64,000 nt of DNA from Ruminococcus sp. (lineage in GTDB: Bacteria > Bacillota > Clostridia > Oscillospirales > Ruminococcaceae). This document shows, in pieces, positions 60,511-64,000 of this stretch (positions within the stretch are counted from its first letter, which is position 1; every line of letters starts with the position of its first letter). A model generated the notes under the pieces. That model worked only from the letters and a program-made list of their open reading frames with translations, was not told the DNA's origin and made no database searches. The position numbers were made by a program, and so were the translations under genes. The stretch covers positions 61,273-125,272 of the forward strand of contig NZ_JAILMR010000114.1 of NCBI RefSeq assembly GCF_024692365.1. Reading direction: 5' to 3'.

Positions 60511-61290
60511 ATGAATGATGTTATCCTCGGACTAGCCCTGCCTTTTGCAGGAACAGCGCTTGGTTCGGGCTGTGTGCTTTTTATGAAGAAAGAACTTGGC
60601 AGAGGTGTTCAACGTGCCCTGACAGGCTTCGCCGCAGGTGTAATGACCGCCGCATCGATATGGAGCCTGATAATCCCTGCAATGGAGCAATCCGAAAGCA
60701 TGGGCAAACTCGCTTTTCTGCCCGCGGTGATAGGCTTCTGGCTGGGTGTTCTGTTTCTTCTGCTGCTTGATACCCTTATACCACATCTCCACATGAATTC
60801 CGAAAAAGCCGAGGGCATACCCTCACGCCTTGCCCGCTCAACGATGATGGTTCTTGCGGTGACGCTTCACAATATCCCCGAGGGCATGGCTGTCGGCATC
60901 GTCTACGCAGGACTTGTATCGGGCTCGGCAGAAATTAACGCAGGCGGAGCATTAGCCCTCGCCCTTGGCATAGCCATACAGAATTTTCCCGAGGGCGCAA
61001 TAATATCAATGCCCCTCCATGCCGAGGGTAAAAGCAAGTTCAAAGCATTTGTGGACGGTGTTCTCTCTGGGGCAGTGGAACCAATAGGTGCGATCCTCAC
61101 TATACTTTTCGCAGGGCTTATCCTACCAGCTATGCCCTATCTGCTGAGCTTTGCGGCAGGCGCTATGATATATGTGGTGGTAGAGGAACTTATCCCCGAA
61201 ATGTCAGAAGGCGAACATTCAAACATCGGCGTTCTGATGTTCTCACTGGGCTTCACGGTTATGATGGCACTTGATGTGGCATTGGGCTGA
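60511..61290 (+). CDS. ZIP-family divalent metal transporter (ZupT-like)
   Basis: About 259 residues from ATG 60511 (GTG 60502 is possible). Eight membrane helices of the ZIP fold; the signature metal helix reads VTLHNIPEGMAVGIVYAG (HNIPEG, TM4) and FPEGAIISMPLHAEG (TM5, N/F-P-E-G), followed by VEPIGAILTILFAGLILPAMPYLLSFAAGAMIYVVVEELIPEM in parts. ZIP proteins import Zn2+, Fe2+ or Mn2+ down their gradient. It follows the HMA gene by 121 nt, with a stem-forming region in between (CATTCAG/CTGAATG), and belongs to the metal regulon. Converges with the dockerin esterase gene. Confidence 0.93.
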   Translation: MNDVILGLALPFAGTALGSGCVLFMKKELGRGVQRALTGFAAGVMTAASIWSLIIPAMEQSESMGKLAFLPAVIGFWLGVLFLLLLDTLIPHLHMNSEKAEGIPSRLARSTMMVLAVTLHNIPEGMAVGIVYAGLVSGSAEINAGGALALALGIAIQNFPEGAIISMPLHAEGKSKFKAFVDGVLSGAVEPIGAILTILFAGLILPAMPYLLSFAAGAMIYVVVEELIPEMSEGEHSNIGVLMFSLGFTVMMALDVALG

Positions 61291-61304
61291 ATTTCAAATA
61301 CACG

Positions 61305-61338
61305 CAAAAAAGCTCCGACCATGAGAGTCGGAGCTTTC
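61305..61338. terminator. Bidirectional terminator
   Basis: AAAAGCTCCGAC pairs with GTCGGAGCTTT across a 7-nt loop, between the ZIP gene and the convergent esterase gene. Confidence 0.85.
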
Positions 61339-61348
61339 ATTATAAACT

Positions 61349-63325
61349 TTACTTTATGAGACCAACGCCCCAGATGGTGAACTGACCGCTTCCGCTGATG
61401 GAAACATCGAGATCGCCTGTTGTATCCTGATAGTAGCCAAGCTCTGCGTCAGGACCGCCCCATGTATACAGCTTGTTGCCGTTGATCTTGGTGGTCTTGC
61501 CGTTGACAGTAACATTTATGCTGCCCATACCCGAGCTATTAGCCTTGAATACGATGATAAGACCCTTGCCCTGTGTCTTGAACTTCATCGGGTTGCCGCC
61601 GTTGAGAGTATAAGAATAAGGCAGACCTGTACCGTAACCTGAACCTGCGCTCCATGAACCTGCGCTGAAGTTATTCAGGTTCTTGGGATCAACATTGACA
61701 GTGTTAGAGTATTCAGCGCCGTAAACGTACTTGCTGGGCAGAGTATAGCTTGAGCAAGCGTTCTGACTCTTCATTGCCTGACGAATATAGTAAGCCATAC
61801 AATCAGCTACCAGCTGACCGCCCTTCTGATGGGGGTGATATTCATCGGTGTAGTAATCACTTGTATTGAGGAAGTGGCTGTTGAATGCCTTTGTAAGAGC
61901 ATCGTCCATGCTTATAACAGGGATATCGAAGTTCTTGCCGATAGGATACATCTGTGACTGGCTGGAGAATCCGCCCTTTGCACGGGTGATAATAATACCA
62001 ACTGCAGGTGCATTAGGCATTTCAAGGAACTTCTTGATACAGCTCTCGAAGCACTTCTTGTACATGATATCCTCGTGGTCGTTTACGGAGAATTCCAGGA
62101 AGATGATGTCAGGCTTCTGCTCAACTATCTGCTTCTCGCTTCTTACAAGTCCAACAACAGAGGAAGTACCCGAAAGACCTGCGTTGATCTCCTTGAAGCT
62201 GCCCTTAGCGAAAGTGTTCTTCAGGTAGTTGGAGAAAGGTGTGGTATAGTTCTTACCCTCAGTGATAGAACCGCCGAGATAAGCAACAGTCAGGGGCTGA
62301 CCCTGCTCAGCAGCAGCAAGCTTCTGGGACAGTCTGTAAGTATTACCCATATGCTTTATTGAGCTCTTGTAGAAGTCGATATACTGTGAGGAAGCTGTTT
62401 CCTTGTAGTTATCCCACTTGGAATGATCTATCGTAGTTTCTGTGCCTGTTCCGGTACCCGTACCCGTGCCTGAACCCGAGCCGGGAACCTTACCTGTACC
62501 GCCTGTCTTAACTGAAGACTTACAACCCTCATCTGCAACAAGGATATTGTCTACATAGAAATCCATTAGATCTCCGCTGGACTGCACAGTTTCAACATAA
62601 AGAGTCATATTGCCCGCATTATCAGGTATGGTGAACGAGGTATTCTCGATCTTTGTCCACTCACCGCTCTTGCAGGTTGCAGATGCGATATGAGTGTATA
62701 CAGCAGTAGTGCCATTATTGCCGCCCTGCTGGAGAGAAATCTGTATCTCAGCGGAACGACCAGAGGTCTGGAGTGCTGCAAGACTGATGCTGTAAGTCTG
62801 ACCTGCCTTGAATTCCGAACCAAGGCTGATAGCAGCACCTTCCCACTCGGAAGATCTGTCAGAAACATACATTGACTTACCCGATGTGCCATAGTAAGCC
62901 GCATCAGTAGTAGTAACATAAGAACTGCCTCTGCTGCCCCAGTCACCTAAACCGGAATCAAAGTCTGAATTCAATACAACACCTGTGGGAGCTTCGGTTT
63001 GCGCGGATGATCCAACAGGAAGCGAGCTGATAGATCCAACCACATATTTTTGAATTGCGGTAGCATCATCTGCAGTAATTCCATCGCCAACATTATTTAC
63101 GTCAGCATTTACAATACCCTGCATAGAGATGTAAGTCTTATTAGGATTCTTGATATACTGCTTTACAAGAACAGCATCAAGGATATTAACAACACCGTCG
63201 GTGTTAACGTCGCCATACAGAGTTGAGCCATTGCCGGCAGCATTAGCGCCGAAAGGTAAAGAAGCACCGACCATCATAAGTGCTACAGTTGCACTAAGAA
63301 CCCTCTTCATTTTTGAAAGTTTCAC
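61349..63325 (-). CDS. Secreted dockerin-CBM-SGNH esterase
   Basis: About 658 residues from GTG 63325, with AAGGAG eight nt upstream. Signal peptide ~1-30. An N-terminal dockerin follows (~37-98: GDVNTDGVVNILDAVLVKQYI and ADVNNVGDGITADDATAIQKYV, the second repeat with a longer loop). A CBM22/CBM4-like galactose-binding module spans ~113-265, then a Gly/Thr linker (~277-297). The SGNH catalytic domain (~300-525) shows GGSITEG with Ser353, EFSVNDH with Asn415, and D494/H497 in TDEYHPH. A beta-rich C-terminal module (~540-658) ends the protein. It probably deacetylates xylan or pectin. The N-terminal position of the dockerin is unusual. Convergent with the ZIP gene. Confidence 0.88.
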   Translation of the reverse strand: MKLSKMKRVLSATVALMMVGASLPFGANAAGNGSTLYGDVNTDGVVNILDAVLVKQYIKNPNKTYISMQGIVNADVNNVGDGITADDATAIQKYVVGSISSLPVGSSAQTEAPTGVVLNSDFDSGLGDWGSRGSSYVTTTDAAYYGTSGKSMYVSDRSSEWEGAAISLGSEFKAGQTYSISLAALQTSGRSAEIQISLQQGGNNGTTAVYTHIASATCKSGEWTKIENTSFTIPDNAGNMTLYVETVQSSGDLMDFYVDNILVADEGCKSSVKTGGTGKVPGSGSGTGTGTGTGTETTIDHSKWDNYKETASSQYIDFYKSSIKHMGNTYRLSQKLAAAEQGQPLTVAYLGGSITEGKNYTTPFSNYLKNTFAKGSFKEINAGLSGTSSVVGLVRSEKQIVEQKPDIIFLEFSVNDHEDIMYKKCFESCIKKFLEMPNAPAVGIIITRAKGGFSSQSQMYPIGKNFDIPVISMDDALTKAFNSHFLNTSDYYTDEYHPHQKGGQLVADCMAYYIRQAMKSQNACSSYTLPSKYVYGAEYSNTVNVDPKNLNNFSAGSWSAGSGYGTGLPYSYTLNGGNPMKFKTQGKGLIIVFKANSSGMGSINVTVNGKTTKINGNKLYTWGGPDAELGYYQDTTGDLDVSISGSGQFTIWGVGLIK

Positions 63326-63691
63326 TCTTATCACTCCTTAATAAAATGTAGTCCTGCAACATTTATATTAAAATAAGAAACAGGACATACTATCCGAATA
63401 TGTACACGGATATGAGAGATATTAAAAAATCCTTTTTCAAAGGTTAGTCATACTTTCCAAAATATGACATTTTTCAACACTCTCCTATAGTTAATATACT
63501 ATATATTTTAACAAAAGTAAATAAGGTTCATTTGATATAGCAATTTTCGACTATTGCTTCGCAATATTTGGCTAGATATTTGACAATACAATGATGTATT
63601 TATTAGTTTTTTAAGAAATATATGTGGAGTCAAATCAATTAACACTTTCTGATTTTTAAAATATATAAATATATTATCATATACAAATATA
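63326..63691. other. Upstream region of the dockerin esterase; no gene seen
   Basis: AT-rich leader region with weak palindromes (CATATCCG...CGGATATG at ~63391-63416). No open frame with a ribosome site. The promoter for the leftward esterase gene should lie here, but no box pair is convincing. Confidence 0.4.
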
Positions 63692-63723
63692 CAAAAAAGC
63701 TCCGTGAAGTATATTCACGGAGC
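63692..63723 (-). terminator. Terminator for a leftward transcript from the right
   Basis: GCTCCGTGAA pairs with TTCACGGAGC (10-bp perfect stem); T6 follows on the minus strand. The transcript it ends must come from the right of 63724, where no protein gene is visible. Confidence 0.75.
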
Positions 63724-63834
63724 AAGTAGCGCCACCTGTTGAACTCGAATTAGATTCTTCGGTTTCCAAAATTCTATATACATTCACAATAATAATGATT
63801 ATTCAATGACAAGCGTAGAAAATAGACAAAATCA

Positions 63835-63901
63835 AAACCACCCGTTAGACGGGTGGTTTCAGTCTGTCCACAAAGCCCCTCTGACGTTCTGTCAAAGGGG
63901 C
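63835..63901. repeat. Two consecutive GC-rich hairpins of IS200/IS605-end type
   Basis: ACCACCCGT-TTAG-ACGGGTGGT (63837-63857) and GCCCCTCTGAC...GTCAAAGGGGC (63875-63901). Such subterminal hairpins are reminiscent of IS200/IS605-family ends and their RNAs. No transposase is inside the window, so this may be a decayed end or the edge of an element lying to the right. Confidence 0.4.
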
Positions 63902-64000
63902 AAATTGGAAGTATAATTAGCCCCAAACGGAATCAGGAAGCATAAACCGAAAAAAACAGTATAAAACAACGGCTTACTGCGATCCCTTTTGAGGTGGATC

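Noticed and set aside
63724..63780. A tRNA-like 3' end or phage attachment site near the right-edge terminator
   Set aside because: A GTTCAA-like word occurs, but no acceptor stem or cloverleaf could be folded around it.

Overview
The window looks like chromosome from a fibrolytic, low-to-mid-GC rumen/gut Firmicute of the genus Ruminococcus, most probably Ruminococcus albus or a close relative. The best evidence is a GH48 cellulase (47009-49660) and a double pectate lyase (8515-12564) that end in the same roughly 90-residue C-terminal domain, which I recognise as the CBM37 domain characteristic of R. albus. Several secreted proteins carry duplicated dockerin-like Ca-binding repeats. The species name is an inference from these families. 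No rRNA, tRNA, CRISPR array or prophage was seen.

Layout. (1) 1-7.3 kb, minus strand: a transmembrane Hanks-type Ser/Thr kinase, a small two-helix membrane protein and a giant surface protein of repeated Ig-like domains that runs off the left edge. (2) 7.6-25.2 kb: a GNAT enzyme, then a pectin/plant-fibre block containing the double pectate lyase, a CHAP protein, an AraC regulator divergent from a two-headed rhamnogalacturonan acetylesterase with dockerin and CBMs, two further dockerin proteins and a sugar ABC importer. (3) 25.4-26.1 kb: a non-coding hairpin-rich element with 19-bp perfect terminal inverted repeats. (4) 26.3-35.8 kb: an ECF sigma factor with a membrane sensor/anti-sigma partner, two aldo/keto reductases (one frameshifted), a flavin reductase, a Nudix enzyme, a Spo0A-type DNA-binding protein without receiver domain, a CAAX protease and a TraB-family lipoprotein. 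(5) 36.1-39.3 kb: a translationally coupled cassette PqqD - HPr-kinase-like - S24/S26 peptidase - ABC exporter. It is followed on the other strand by a secreted protein and a very short acidic peptide gene that may be a precursor-like peptide. (6) 41.6-46.3 kb: a Gld-like ABC system (ATPase, permease, GldG-like, DUF4340). (7) 46.6-49.7 kb: GH48 behind duplicated promoters and a hairpin-rich leader. (8) 49.8-61.3 kb: a metal island with a DtxR-family repressor, DUF3793 protein, flavodoxin, FeoA-FeoA-FeoB, a Cys-rich FeoB partner, DUF6110, P1B ATPase, DUF2325, enolase, an HMA protein and a ZIP transporter. (9) 61.3-63.3 kb: a dockerin-CBM-SGNH esterase.

The strongest systematic observation is a regulon readable directly from the DNA. 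Eleven copies of the inverted repeat GTTAG-N6-CTAAC (nine perfect, two with one mismatch counted together with a third imperfect autoregulatory copy where noted) sit in 50.1-60.1 kb. Six lie just downstream of the -10 box of near-consensus promoters (TTGACN-17-TATAAT type) for dtxR itself, the DUF3793/flavodoxin operon, feo, DUF2325, enolase and the HMA/ZIP operon. The placement of a glycolytic enolase under this metal repressor is unexpected.

The genes fit an anaerobic plant-cell-wall degrader: secreted pectin, hemicellulose-ester and cellulose enzymes, sugar uptake, surface sensing through a kinase and an ECF sigma system, and ferrous iron/metal homeostasis. Candidates for undescribed biology are the metal regulon with enolase, the PqqD-kinase-peptidase-exporter cassette with its possible peptide, the inverted-repeat element at 25.6-26.1 kb, and a shared terminator-containing leader upstream of two secreted-protein genes.
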